Assembly (NCBI RefSeq): GCF_000403785.1
Contig: NZ_APHJ01000026.1
Coordinates: 177,904-241,903 of the forward strand
Direction of reading: 5' to 3'
DNA: 64,000 nucleotides
From: Gillisia sp. CAL575
Lineage (GTDB): Bacteria; Bacteroidota; Bacteroidia; Flavobacteriales; Flavobacteriaceae
Positions 50,560 to 59,017 of this stretch are shown here, piece after piece. The notes under the pieces were generated by a model, which was not told where the DNA came from, searched no databases, and worked only from the letters and a program-made list of their open reading frames with translations. The position numbers were made by a program, and so were the translations under genes. Position 1 is the first letter of the stretch, and every line of letters starts with the position of its first letter.

Positions 50560-51039
50560 ATGGCAAAATATAAATTAGACGAAACCGATCATCAGATTCT
50601 GGATATGTTAATCGAGAATACACGTACACCGTTTACTGATATTGCTAAAAAATTGAATATATCTGCAGGTACGGTACATGTACGTGTTAAAAAGATGGAA
50701 GAGGCTCAAATAATTTTGGGTTCTACATTGACACTGAACTACGAAAAATTAGGTTATGCTTTTATAGCTTATGTAGGGATATTTTTAAAGAATACTTCTC
50801 AAACAAAATTTGTTTTAGAGCGTATTAACGATATTCCATTTGTAACTGTTGCCCACGTAACTACTGGGAAATTTAATGTTTTCTGTAAAATTCGAGCAAA
50901 AAACACACAACATGCAAAAGAGATAATATTTCAACTAGATGATATTGAAGGTGTTTATAGAACTGAAACTATGATCTCTCTAGAAGAAAGTATGAACGAT
51001 AAAAAGCGTTTAATGCACTCTATATTTAAAGAATTATAG
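50560..51039 (+). CDS. Lrp/AsnC family transcriptional regulator
   Basis: A 159-aa regulator with an N-terminal winged HTH (LDETDHQILDMLIENTRTPF then IAKKLNISAGTVHVRVKKME, residues 5-50) and a C-terminal RAM/AsnC effector domain (LGYAFIAYVGIFLKN; DIPFVTVAHVTTGKFNVFCKIRA). Such proteins form octamers and respond to amino acids. It follows the M14 carboxypeptidase with its own promoter, so it is not clearly part of that unit. A terminator follows. Confidence 0.93.
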   Translation: MAKYKLDETDHQILDMLIENTRTPFTDIAKKLNISAGTVHVRVKKMEEAQIILGSTLTLNYEKLGYAFIAYVGIFLKNTSQTKFVLERINDIPFVTVAHVTTGKFNVFCKIRAKNTQHAKEIIFQLDDIEGVYRTETMISLEESMNDKKRLMHSIFKEL

Positions 51040-51057
51040 ATCATTTAATTTTTTCAT

Positions 51058-51094
51058 AAAACCCTTTATTCCGTTTGGTCTAAAGGGTTTTTTT
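51058..51094 (+). terminator. Rho-independent terminator after lrp
   Basis: AAAACCCTTTA pairs with TAAAGGGTTTT over a 12-base loop, then a T run. Confidence 0.82.
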
Positions 51095-51126
51095 ATACCT
51101 TGAAGTTTGAAACATTAGATAAAAAT

Positions 51127-51645
51127 ATGACAACATCACAATTGCAGAACTCAGAATATCATGCATTTTATCAAACCTATATAGATAAATTGCCAGATGA
51201 AAATTTAATCTCCATATTAAAAGATCAGAAAGAGGAATTCGTGATTTTTTTAAAGGGTCTTCAAGAAGAAGATTTAAAGTTTTCTTATGCAGAAGGAAAA
51301 TGGACAGTTGCGCAGTCACTTCAGCATATAATAGATACAGAACGAATCTTTCAATATAGAGCTTTAACGATTGCACGTGAGGATCTAACTCCACTTCCGG
51401 GATTTGATCATGATGCTTATGTTCCTGCTTCTAAAGCAGATAGAAGAAGTCTTAGTGGTTTTATTAGAGAATTTGAAATGGTAAGAGATGCGGGGATCGC
51501 TCTTTTTGAAAGCTTTCAGGAAGAAATGTACTGCAAAATTGGAGAAGCTAGTAAATCTCAATTAAGCCCGCGTGCAGCTGGTTTTATATCGGCAGGACAT
51601 CAAAAACACCATCTAGTATTGTTTAAATCTCAATATGGGTTATGA
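51127..51645 (+). CDS. DinB family protein
   Basis: A 172-aa four-helix-bundle metalloprotein of the DinB superfamily, often bacillithiol- or mycothiol-dependent S-transferases or thiol-related enzymes. Metal-ligand candidates are the His in QSLQHIIDTERIFQYR and the cluster GHQKHHLVLF near the C-terminus. The ATG at 51127 is preferred to a TTG 27 bases upstream, which lies next to the terminator. Its stop overlaps the yihY-type gene start (ATGA). Substrate unknown. Confidence 0.88.
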   Translation: MTTSQLQNSEYHAFYQTYIDKLPDENLISILKDQKEEFVIFLKGLQEEDLKFSYAEGKWTVAQSLQHIIDTERIFQYRALTIAREDLTPLPGFDHDAYVPASKADRRSLSGFIREFEMVRDAGIALFESFQEEMYCKIGEASKSQLSPRAAGFISAGHQKHHLVLFKSQYGL

Positions 51646-52616
51646 ATAAATTGAAAACTTTTTGGGAACTTTTCAAAAAAGCATATACAAGTTGGAACAG
51701 CAATGATCCATGGGCAAGAAGTGCTATTATAGCTTACTATACATTATTTTCACTACCCTCTTTACTTATTATTGTAGTGAGTATTGCTGGCTATTTTTTT
51801 GGCAGAGAGGCAGTACAGGGACGAATTACGGGTCAAATTGCAGAATTTATCGGTAACGATTCAGCAAGTATTGTTGAAAATATGATAAGCAATGCAGCTT
51901 TAAGCAGTAATTCCACAATAGCAGTTATTTTCGGGGTCTTCATGTTAATATTTGGAGCAACTGGAGTTTTTTTTCAGCTTAAAAAAGCGATGAATAATAT
52001 TTGGAATGTAGCAGAGAAGAAGGAAACTTATTTTAGAATGTTCATGGATAGAGTCATTTCCTTTGGGATGATTTTAGTTATTGGATTTTTAATGCTTCTG
52101 GGATTAATTGTTTCAGCAATTATTAGAATGCTTAGCGATTATATAGAAAGTTATGCTCCAGCTTTAACCGCCTTGGGTTTAGATTTAGTAAACTCCTTTC
52201 TCTCTCTTGTATTTATTACCTTGCTTTTTGGAGCAATCTTTAAATTGTTACCAGATATCAAGATTAGATGGAAAGTTACACTTTATGGGGCCGCCCTAAC
52301 AACTGTGCTTTTTTTAATTGGAGAATATTTAATAGGGATCTATTTCGGTAGAACAGATCCTGCTTCAGTTTATGGTGGAGCTTCCTCTATGGTGCTTATT
52401 TTATTGTGGGTGAATTATACTTGTTTAATTATGTTCTTTGGGGCAGAATTTACTGTTCAATATGCACAACATAAAAAGGAGAAAATAACTCCAACAGAAT
52501 TTGGAGAACCTGCAATTAATCAAGAATTAGAAAAGTTAGAACAGAAAAAGCAGAAATTAAAAGACGATGATAAAGTGAGGAAGGATCTGGAGTCTAATTC
52601 TCCTAACACAGATTAA
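51642..52616 (+). CDS. YihY/virulence factor BrkB family membrane protein
   Basis: A 324-aa polytopic inner-membrane protein of the YihY/BrkB family. Six hydrophobic segments can be counted (about 26-50, 85-110, 132-156, 180-200, 212-232, 245-268), with the family motif WARSAIIAYYTLFSLPSLL at 24-42 and YGGASSMVLILLWVNYT near residue 243. The last 45 residues form a charged cytoplasmic tail. The family is uncharacterised; BrkB was wrongly thought to be RNase BN. Overlaps the DinB gene by 4 bases. Confidence 0.9.
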   Translation: MNKLKTFWELFKKAYTSWNSNDPWARSAIIAYYTLFSLPSLLIIVVSIAGYFFGREAVQGRITGQIAEFIGNDSASIVENMISNAALSSNSTIAVIFGVFMLIFGATGVFFQLKKAMNNIWNVAEKKETYFRMFMDRVISFGMILVIGFLMLLGLIVSAIIRMLSDYIESYAPALTALGLDLVNSFLSLVFITLLFGAIFKLLPDIKIRWKVTLYGAALTTVLFLIGEYLIGIYFGRTDPASVYGGASSMVLILLWVNYTCLIMFFGAEFTVQYAQHKKEKITPTEFGEPAINQELEKLEQKKQKLKDDDKVRKDLESNSPNTD

Positions 52617-52701
52617 CATATTAAATCTTAATTTAGGAGAGGTTTAACCATATGTTTCTTTTTTTATAAACCTCTTAATACAAACAGAAAGTCTTACAAA
52701 G

Positions 52702-52709
52702 TATCTTTG
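52702..52709 (+). promoter_or_regulatory. -7 box TATCTTTG of the PfpI gene
   Basis: TATCTTTG, 35 bases before the ATG at 52745. Confidence 0.55.
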
Positions 52710-52744
52710 GAATTAGTTATAGTTTAATAATAAAACCAATAATT

Positions 52745-53293
52745 ATGAAAAAGAGAATAGCCATTTTGGCAACAGATGGATTTGAAGAAAGTGAATTGAA
52801 ATCTCCTAAAGAAGCAATGGAAAAGGAAGGTTTTGAGGTAGAAATAGTTAGCTTAAAATCTGGAAAAATAAAATCTTGGGCAGATGGAAATTGGTCTAAA
52901 GAATATAATGTAGATAAAACTTTGAGTGAGGTTAGTGCTAAAGATTACAACGCACTTATGTTGCCTGGTGGAGTTATAAATCCTGACAAACTGAGAAGAG
53001 AAGATGTTGCTCTTGATTTTGTTAGAGATTTCTTTAAGCAGAAGAAACCAGTAGCCGCAATATGTCATGCACCATGGATTTTAATAGAGGCAGAGGTAGT
53101 TAAAGATAGAAAAATGACTTCTTTTAATTCTATTAGAAAAGATCTAATAAATGCAGGTGCTAATTGGGTAGATGAAGAAGTAGTTGTAGATGAGGCTTTG
53201 GTTACTAGTAGAAATCCAAATGATCTTCCAGCTTTTAATGCAAAACTTATTGAAGAGATAAAAGAAGGAAAGCATGAAATGCAACATGCTTAA
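52745..53293 (+). CDS. DJ-1/PfpI family protein (YhbO-like)
   Basis: A 182-aa class I glutamine-amidotransferase-fold protein of the DJ-1/PfpI group. It has ILATDGFEESELKSP (residues 7-21), LMLPGGVINPDKLR, and the nucleophile elbow AAICHAPWIL (C107 with H108). Members act as deglycase, glyoxalase-III-like or stress proteins; the exact activity is disputed in the family. It is monocistronic, with a terminator shared with the convergent gene. Confidence 0.9.
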   Translation: MKKRIAILATDGFEESELKSPKEAMEKEGFEVEIVSLKSGKIKSWADGNWSKEYNVDKTLSEVSAKDYNALMLPGGVINPDKLRREDVALDFVRDFFKQKKPVAAICHAPWILIEAEVVKDRKMTSFNSIRKDLINAGANWVDEEVVVDEALVTSRNPNDLPAFNAKLIEEIKEGKHEMQHA

Positions 53294-53314
53294 GACTTAC
53301 TATTTAAAAAGAAT

Positions 53315-53348
53315 AAAAAGCGACCTATTTTTTAATAGGTCGCTTTTT
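53315..53348. terminator. Bidirectional terminator after the PfpI gene
   Basis: AAAAAGCGACCTAT (53315-53328) and ATAGGTCGCTTTTT (53335-53348), perfect arms. Confidence 0.9.
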
Positions 53349-53355
53349 TATTTAT

Positions 53356-53670
53356 TTAATTATCGAGATCATCTTCATGATCCTCTTCCTCACCATTATC
53401 CTTTTCTGGAATTTCGGAGATTGGTTCATTAAAATCGGAATCATCATAATCATCTTCGTCGTAATTGGCCATACTATTTTCTAGCTTCGTACTTACTTTC
53501 ACTAAGTAAATAGAATCCTCTGTTCGTACTTCTACCGCCTCGACAGTTTCATTTTTAGCATTTTTAAATGAAATCACATGGTCATCATCATATCCATCAG
53601 GATATTTGTCTACCAATAGGCTTAAAATTTCTGGTGTTAACTTTTTGTAATCTACAATGACTCTTTTCAT
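53356..53670 (-). CDS. Small acidic protein of unknown function
   Basis: A 104-aa protein with a folded-looking N-terminal half (MKRVIVDYKKLTPEILSLLV, VISFKNAKNETVEAVEVRTE, SIYLVKVS) and a highly acidic, disordered C-terminal third ending in a D/E-rich run. The ATG at 53670 is chosen because the conserved-looking MKRVIVDYKKL starts there; an in-frame ATG 21 bases upstream is possible. Resembles small Bacteroidota proteins of unknown role. It precedes aroB (divergent only to PfpI; same strand as aroB). Confidence 0.72.
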   Translation of the reverse strand: MKRVIVDYKKLTPEILSLLVDKYPDGYDDDHVISFKNAKNETVEAVEVRTEDSIYLVKVSTKLENSMANYDEDDYDDSDFNEPISEIPEKDNGEEEDHEDDLDN

Positions 53671-53739
53671 AACTAAGATTTGATGATGCAATTATAGTAA
53701 AAATAGCAATATTTTCAAGCGGTCAATTTAATTTTCAAT

Positions 53740-54807
53740 TTAATTTTTCAAATAGTAATTCATTGCCTCTAATAGCTGGTCGTTTGGCACATTTACATCT
53801 ATTTTTGCTTCCCCAATATCCTTCAAAAGGACAAAGTTTATATTTCCGTGTGAGTTTTTTTTGTCAAATTTGAGAAGATCAATGACTATTTTATAATCTT
53901 CTTCCAAAAGATCGATCTTCGGAAATAACTCATTAAGTTTTTTGGTTATATCTCTTAGTTTATTCTCAGGAAAACCGCATATCTTAAAAGAAAGATGCGT
54001 TGCCATGACCATCCCCGCTGCTATTGCTTCGCCGTGAAGTAAAGTGACTTTATTAGGATTGGTTAAAAAATAAGATTCTATAGCATGTCCTAAAGTGTGA
54101 CCATAATTTAATGTTTTTCTGATGCTTTGCTCTGTAGGATCTTGCTGAACAATGCTGGATTTTATATTTATAGATTCTATAATAAGATCATCAAGATCCT
54201 CTAATGTAAGTGCTTCTAAGTTTGTAGCTTTTTCCCAGTAGGTTTCGCTTGCAATAAGACCATGTTTTAAAACCTCAGCCAACCCGCTGCGCATTTCATT
54301 TGCAGGAAGGCTTGTTAAATATTGAGAATCTATTAAAACCATTTGTGGTTGATTAATAACTCCTATTTGATTTTTTAAATTTCCCAGATCTACTCCGCAT
54401 TTTCCCCCAACAGATGCATCAACCATCGCTAAAAGACTTGTTGGGACATTGATGTAATCTATTCCTCTTTTAAAAGTACTTGCTACAAACCCACCGAGAT
54501 CTGTCACAACTCCTCCTCCTAAATTAATCATCAAGCTTTTTCTATCTGCTCCAAGCTCAGAGAGGGTTTCCCAGATTCCAGAGCAAGTTTCAATATTTTT
54601 GTGTTCTTCACCGGCTTCCATCTCAATTACTTCAATTGTTATGGTAGTTTCTAATTGTTGTAGAAAAATATTAAGACAATTATTATGAGTATTTGTGTCT
54701 ACCAGAACAAAGATTATTGACGGTTTGGAAGTTCTTAGGTAATTTGATAATTCGGCGCATCCTATTTCTGCATAAAAAATTGGAGCTTGACTAGCTATAA
54801 CAGCCAT
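53740..54807 (-). CDS. aroB: 3-dehydroquinate synthase
   Basis: Second step of the shikimate pathway: converts DAHP to 3-dehydroquinate using NAD+ and zinc. Signatures: MEAGEEHKNIET, GGGVVTDLGGFVASTFKRGI (about 96-115), TSLLAMVDASVGGKCGVD, the metal-site GLAEVLKHGLI and LNYGHTLGHAIE, and LLHGEAIAAGM. At 355 aa it has family length. A -7 box at 54826-54833 is 18 bases before its start. Cytoplasmic. Confidence 0.96.
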   Translation of the reverse strand: MAVIASQAPIFYAEIGCAELSNYLRTSKPSIIFVLVDTNTHNNCLNIFLQQLETTITIEVIEMEAGEEHKNIETCSGIWETLSELGADRKSLMINLGGGVVTDLGGFVASTFKRGIDYINVPTSLLAMVDASVGGKCGVDLGNLKNQIGVINQPQMVLIDSQYLTSLPANEMRSGLAEVLKHGLIASETYWEKATNLEALTLEDLDDLIIESINIKSSIVQQDPTEQSIRKTLNYGHTLGHAIESYFLTNPNKVTLLHGEAIAAGMVMATHLSFKICGFPENKLRDITKKLNELFPKIDLLEEDYKIVIDLLKFDKKNSHGNINFVLLKDIGEAKIDVNVPNDQLLEAMNYYLKN

Positions 54808-54825
54808 ATTTTAATTGGTTTTGTT

Positions 54826-54833
54826 CAAATTTA
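54826..54833 (-). promoter_or_regulatory. -7 box TAAATTTG of aroB
   Basis: TAAATTTG on the minus strand, 18 bases before the start codon. No -33 TTG at 19-21 bases. Confidence 0.5.
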
Positions 54834-54883
54834 TAGATATCGAAAATAAGCAGAAAATAATTAAATTATCCTAACTCAATAAT

Positions 54884-54891
54884 TATATTTG
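54884..54891 (+). promoter_or_regulatory. -7 box TATATTTG of the proline dehydrogenase gene
   Basis: TATATTTG, 19 bases before the ATG at 54911. No -33 TTG. Confidence 0.5.
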
Positions 54892-54910
54892 CCGCATTAA
54901 TTTCCTATAC

Positions 54911-56107
54911 ATGATTACAAAAAAAATCTTTGACGATACCAAGACTGCATTCAGCTTAAAATCCAACGATGATCTTAATAGAGCGCTGTTTCTATTCAGT
55001 ATGATCAATAGACCAACCTTGGTTAAAATTGGTACCTATCTTACAAATATATCATTGAAACTGCATTTACCAGTAGAAGGTCTTATTAAAAGCACAATTT
55101 TCAAGCAATTTAGTGGTGGTGAGACTATGGAAGAATGTATGGATGTTATAGAGAAAATGTATACTAGGAAAGTTCATAGTATTTTAGATTATTCTGTAGA
55201 AGGAAAAGAGGAGGAGGCGCAGTTTGATGCTGCAATGAAAAAGAAGATTAATATTATTGAATTTGCTGCAAAAAAGAAGGAACTCCCTTATGCGGTTTTC
55301 AAACCCACAGGAATTGGAAGATTTGAAATTTGGGAAAAGGTAACTTCTAAAGAGACTTTGAGCAAAGAGGAAGAAGAAGAATGGGCTCGCGTTAAAAATA
55401 GAGTAGATCTTATTTGTGGCGCTGCACATAAAAATGATATTAGTGTATTGGCAGATGGTGAAGAATCTTGGATGCAAGATGCTGCAGATGATCTTATGGA
55501 AGAAATGATGGAAAAATACAATCAAGAAAAAGCGATTGTATTTAATACATTGCAATGCTATAGATGGGATAGAGGTAATTATTTACAAGCCTTACATCTA
55601 AAAGCGAAGGCAGCAGGTTTCAAAGTTGGAGCTAAAATTGTTCGTGGAGCTTATATGGAAAAGGAAAATCAACGGGCTAATAAAATGGGTTATCCAACGC
55701 CAATTTGTGAAAGTAAGGAAGCTACAGATGTTAGTTTCAACGGAGTATTAGCTTACTGTTTAGGACAAATAGATGATATTTCTTTATTTGTGGGAACGCA
55801 CAATGAAATGAGTAATTATCTTGCTTTACAAGTTATGGAAGATAAAAATATCGCCATAAATGACTCTCGCGTTTGGTTTAGTCAGTTATATGGAATGAGT
55901 GATCATATAAGTTTAAACCTTGCTAAAAAGGGCTACAATACGGCAAAATTAGTGCCTTTTGGTCCAGTTAGGGAAGTGGTTCCTTATTTAATTAGAAGAG
56001 CGCAGGAAAATACTTCGGTAAAAGGACAAACTGGTCGAGAACTTGCTTTGCTAATAGAAGAAAAAAAACGCCGGAAAGGAGAACCTACAAAAGGGAACCG
56101 AGAATAA
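54911..56107 (+). CDS. Proline dehydrogenase
   Basis: FAD enzyme oxidising proline to pyrroline-5-carboxylate, 398 aa. The barrel shows FKPTGIGRFEIWEK, ISVLADGEESWMQDAADDLM, VFNTLQCYRWDRGNYL, GAKIVRGAYMEKENQRA (conserved KLVRGAY-type segment) and the C-terminal YGMSDHISLNLA and KLVPFGPVREVVPYLIRRA, matching ProDH/PutA. It is the monofunctional form; a P5C dehydrogenase is not in the window. It is followed after 10 bases by an acyltransferase gene. Confidence 0.93.
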   Translation: MITKKIFDDTKTAFSLKSNDDLNRALFLFSMINRPTLVKIGTYLTNISLKLHLPVEGLIKSTIFKQFSGGETMEECMDVIEKMYTRKVHSILDYSVEGKEEEAQFDAAMKKKINIIEFAAKKKELPYAVFKPTGIGRFEIWEKVTSKETLSKEEEEEWARVKNRVDLICGAAHKNDISVLADGEESWMQDAADDLMEEMMEKYNQEKAIVFNTLQCYRWDRGNYLQALHLKAKAAGFKVGAKIVRGAYMEKENQRANKMGYPTPICESKEATDVSFNGVLAYCLGQIDDISLFVGTHNEMSNYLALQVMEDKNIAINDSRVWFSQLYGMSDHISLNLAKKGYNTAKLVPFGPVREVVPYLIRRAQENTSVKGQTGRELALLIEEKKRRKGEPTKGNRE

Positions 56108-56117
56108 TATAAATCTT

Positions 56118-56657
56118 ATGAGTTTCATTTCTAAGTTTATATATTTTAAAGTCTTTAAATGGGGAATAGAAGGTGTTTTCGATAAAAGTATAAAGAAATG
56201 TGTTTTTGTTGTAGCTCCTCACACTAGTTGGTGGGATTTTTCTTTGGGAGTTCTAACTCGGAACATCTTAGATATTGAAATTAATTTTGTTGGAAAAAAG
56301 GAATTATTTAAACCTCCGTTTGGTTGGTATTTTAGATGGATGGGTGGAGCACCTGTAGATAGAGTATCTAAAGAAAAGAAAGTTGAAGCTATTGCCGCTA
56401 TTTTTAAATCTAAAGAAATTTTTAGGCTCGCATTATCTCCAGAAGGTACGAGGCAGAAATCTGAGAGATGGAGAACAGGATTCTATTATATTGCTGAAGC
56501 AGCCAATGTTCCAATAATAATGGTAGCTTTTGATTATGGTAAAAAACTCACCAAATTCTCTGAACCTTTTTATACTACAGGTGATATTGAAACAGACCTT
56601 CCAAAAATCCAGAGATTTTATGAAGGAGTTCAAGGGAAATTTCCTGAGCAATTTTAG
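56118..56657 (+). CDS. 1-acyl-sn-glycerol-3-phosphate acyltransferase family protein
   Basis: A 179-aa PlsC-like acyltransferase. The catalytic H-x4-D motif is HTSWWD (residues 35-40, in APHTSWWDFS), the second motif is GGAPVDR, and the third SPEGTRQKSERWRTGFY (about 108-124). It is short, without obvious membrane helices beyond the N-terminus. These enzymes acylate lysophosphatidic acid or related lipids; the exact acceptor is unknown. Same strand and 10 bases after the proline dehydrogenase gene. Confidence 0.9.
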   Translation: MSFISKFIYFKVFKWGIEGVFDKSIKKCVFVVAPHTSWWDFSLGVLTRNILDIEINFVGKKELFKPPFGWYFRWMGGAPVDRVSKEKKVEAIAAIFKSKEIFRLALSPEGTRQKSERWRTGFYYIAEAANVPIIMVAFDYGKKLTKFSEPFYTTGDIETDLPKIQRFYEGVQGKFPEQF

Positions 56658-56669
56658 AATCTGAAAAAC

Positions 56670-57389
56670 CTAATCTTCAGATTCATCCATTGTATGATAT
56701 ACGTTTTGCACATCGTCATCTTCCTCCAAACGATCCAGTAATTTTTCAACGTCTATGACTTCCTCTGGTGATAATTTTTTAGTCACTTGGGGAATCCTTT
56801 CAAATCCAGAAGATAAAATTTCTATTTCTCGATTTTCTAATTCTTTCTGAATGGCACCAAAACTTTCAAAAGGAGCATAGATTAATATACCATCCTCATC
56901 TTCAAAAACCTCTTCAGCACCAAAATCGATTAATTCAAGTTCTAATTCTTCAGCGTCATGTCCTTCAGAATTTATTCTGAAATTACAAGTATGGTCAAAC
57001 ATGAATTCTACAGAGCCAGAAGTACCTAAATTCCCGTCGCTTTTGCTAAAGTGCATACGCACATTGGCAACAGTTCTATTATTATTATCTGTGGCTGTCT
57101 CTACTAGAACTGCGATCCCGTGAGGAGCATAACCTTCAAAAAGCACTATTTTATAATCTCCTTGACTTTTATCGCTCGCTCTTTTAATCGCCCGATCGAC
57201 ATTATCTTTGGGCATGTTTAATGCCTTCGAATTCTGAATAACTGCACGAAGTCTGGAATTAGTATCAGGATCTGGACCACCTTCTTTCACGGCCATAACT
57301 ATATCTTTCCCAATTCTAGTAAATGCCTTAGCCATTGCAGACCAACGTTTCATTTTACGTGCTTTTCTAAATTCGAATGCTCTTCCCAT
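56670..57389 (-). CDS. YebC/PmpR family DNA-binding protein
   Basis: A 239-aa protein of the YebC family. N-terminal motif MGRAFEFRKARKMKRWSAMA then FTRIGKDIVMAVKEGGPDP (residues 22-42), NMPKDNVDRAIKRASDK, and domain III with DDDVQNVYHTMD. YebC proteins are annotated as transcriptional regulators but were more recently linked to ribosome function at proline stretches; both uses fit. Its C-terminus is acidic. It lies downstream of a terminator for the pterin dehydratase gene. Confidence 0.93.
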   Translation of the reverse strand: MGRAFEFRKARKMKRWSAMAKAFTRIGKDIVMAVKEGGPDPDTNSRLRAVIQNSKALNMPKDNVDRAIKRASDKSQGDYKIVLFEGYAPHGIAVLVETATDNNNRTVANVRMHFSKSDGNLGTSGSVEFMFDHTCNFRINSEGHDAEELELELIDFGAEEVFEDEDGILIYAPFESFGAIQKELENREIEILSSGFERIPQVTKKLSPEEVIDVEKLLDRLEEDDDVQNVYHTMDESED

Positions 57390-57422
57390 ATAAATTATAA
57401 ATCTGGTGTAAAAATAAAAAAA

Positions 57423-57452
57423 CGTTCCATTTCTAGCTAAAAAAATGGAACG
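57423..57452 (-). terminator. Terminator after the pterin dehydratase gene
   Basis: On the minus strand CGTTCCATTT (57452-57443) pairs with AAATGGAACG (57432-57423), then T residues. Confidence 0.78.
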
Positions 57453-57472
57453 ACAATTAAATTAATTAAAAT

Positions 57473-57760
57473 TTATTCGGCATTTACAATTCCTTCAATT
57501 GCTTTAGCCAATTTAAAGTCTTTTTCTGTAACCCCGCCAGCATCATGAGTAGAAAGTGAAATTTCTAATTGATTGTAAACATTATTCCAATCTGGATGAT
57601 GGTTCTGCGCTTCAGCTTCAAAAGCTATTCTCGTCATTAAGGTAAAAGCTTCTTTGAAATTTTCGAATTCAAAAGAAGTTTGTATCGCATTGTCTGCATA
57701 GCTCCATCCATCAAGAGATTCTAATTTCTCATTTATTTCCTTTTCAGATAATTTTGTCAT
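57473..57760 (-). CDS. 4a-hydroxytetrahydrobiopterin dehydratase (pterin carbinolamine dehydratase)
   Basis: A 95-aa protein that recycles 4a-hydroxy-pterin cofactor after aromatic amino acid hydroxylation. The active-site block is AEAQNHHPDWNNVYN (about residues 47-61, His-His-Pro), followed by LSTHDAGGVTEKDFKLAKAI. Family length is normal. Upstream and overlapping its start by 17 bases is a decayed flavodoxin-family gene, so the pair was once coupled. No aromatic hydroxylase gene is in the window. Confidence 0.93.
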   Translation of the reverse strand: MTKLSEKEINEKLESLDGWSYADNAIQTSFEFENFKEAFTLMTRIAFEAEAQNHHPDWNNVYNQLEISLSTHDAGGVTEKDFKLAKAIEGIVNAE

Positions 57761-58137
57761 AATAATTTTTTAAATATTGGCGGTATTCTGGATTTTCATA
57801 AGCCCATCTTTTACCATTTTTCCATTCCTAAGGTAAATTATCATAGGTAGGATATCCTCCATTTTGCTTCAGCATACTTGCTAAATGCAATAGATTATAG
57901 GTCATAAAGGTAGTATTCCTTTTGGTGAAATCACTCTCTTAAGCATTAGATTTTTCATCTAAATAACTTGGTCCCGGACCAACTTCTCCAATCCATCCAA
58001 GATCTGCTTGAGGCAAAATGGAATAGCCAAAGTGTTGTAAAGAATATAGCATATTCATGGTACCGTGTTTAATTCCATCTTCATTTCCCGTGATCAAATA
58101 TCCTCCGGTCTTTCCATTTGCATGGTTTTATCTAAAG
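57744..58137 (-). pseudogene. Decayed flavodoxin-family / NADPH-dependent FMN reductase gene (C-terminal part)
   Basis: Read on the minus strand, one frame from about 58121 gives NGKTGGYLITGNEDGIKHGT, then MLYSLQHFGY, GWIGEVGPGPSYLDEKSN, and NTTFMTYNLLHLASMLKQNGGYP, which is recognisably the C-terminal half of a flavodoxin-family oxidoreductase. It is broken by a TAA at 57939-57941 and a TAG at 57828-57830. The N-terminal half is missing: the frame upstream of 58121 has an immediate TAA and only a short shifted piece remains. It ends at a TGA (57744-57746) inside the pterin dehydratase start region. The left boundary (58137) is approximate. Confidence 0.85.
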
Positions 58138-58197
58138 TTGCTAATTAGTAATAGATTTAGGAAAAAAGCTTTCTAGTTTGGGTAAAGCTTAACAAAA
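57761..58197. other. Gap between pterin dehydratase and the SDR gene
   Basis: 437 bases with no intact gene. Nearly all of it (to about 58137) is the flavodoxin-family pseudogene; the last 60 bases are AT-rich with nothing recognised. Confidence 0.7.
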
Positions 58198-59013
58198 TTA
58201 GATCACTACAGAAGAGTTAATTACATGTTGTACCGAAATACTTAGGTTTTTTGGTAAAAGATTATCCTTTGGTAAAACAGCTAAAAAACGATCGTAATTA
58301 GAGTCATACACTTGCTTTAATAGTGGGTTTTTATATCCCATAGCAACAGCGATATCTTTTATAAGGTCATGTTGATGGGTGAGATCTTCACTCCCTAAAT
58401 GAAAAACACCTTCTAATTTCTGATTGATGATAAAATGAATTTGTTGAGTAACTCGTAAAATATCTGTAGCATTTACCACCACATTTGGGAAAACCTCTAT
58501 AGCTTCTCCAAATTCAATTTTATTTTTAATTTCTAATGTTCTGGGAGAATTAGCCCCGAAGACCATTGGTAATCTTAATATATTGTATTTATTATTGGGA
58601 AGACGAAGCAGTGCATTTTCAATTTTAATTTTGAATCTGCCATAAATACTTTGGGACAATGTTTTATCGTACTCGTAAGAAGGGTAGTTGGTAAAAGCAT
58701 CAAAAACATTTGCTGATGAGATGAAAAGCAATTTGCTATTGTTCCTTAATATATAATCAATTATTAAAAAATGGGTATTTACCTGAGCATTAAAATCTCC
58801 CCGAAGCGCAGAAACAATTACGGTTGGCCTTAAATTTTCGAGTAATATCTCAATATTTTCAGACTCCATATCATATTCAAAGAATTTATGATTTGCTTCA
58901 AAGAAGTCTGAATTTGTATGATAGGTACCATAAGTATCAAAATAGGAGCAGAGCTCCTTGTATAGGGCATTCCCTATAAAGCCGCTTGCTCCTAATATCA
59001 ATACTTTTTCCAA
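58198..59013 (-). CDS. NAD(P)-dependent epimerase/reductase, RmlD-like SDR
   Basis: A 271-aa extended short-chain dehydrogenase. The Rossmann motif is VLILGASGFIGNALYKEL (residues 4-21), followed by LLFISSANVFD (SS-x-x-VFDG-type) and the YGRFKIKIEN (Y-x3-K) catalytic segment, then the NILRLPMVFGANSP loop. The layout resembles dTDP-4-dehydrorhamnose reductase RmlD and sugar nucleotide epimerases. The substrate is not known. It starts 4 bases downstream of gcvT on the same strand. Confidence 0.88.
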   Translation of the reverse strand: MEKVLILGASGFIGNALYKELCSYFDTYGTYHTNSDFFEANHKFFEYDMESENIEILLENLRPTVIVSALRGDFNAQVNTHFLIIDYILRNNSKLLFISSANVFDAFTNYPSYEYDKTLSQSIYGRFKIKIENALLRLPNNKYNILRLPMVFGANSPRTLEIKNKIEFGEAIEVFPNVVVNATDILRVTQQIHFIINQKLEGVFHLGSEDLTHQHDLIKDIAVAMGYKNPLLKQVYDSNYDRFLAVLPKDNLLPKNLSISVQHVINSSVVI

Positions 59014-59017
59014 TGGC

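Noticed and set aside
51100..51126. TTG start for the DinB gene at 51100.
   Set aside because: ATG at 51127 is closer to the conserved domain and the TTG borders the terminator.
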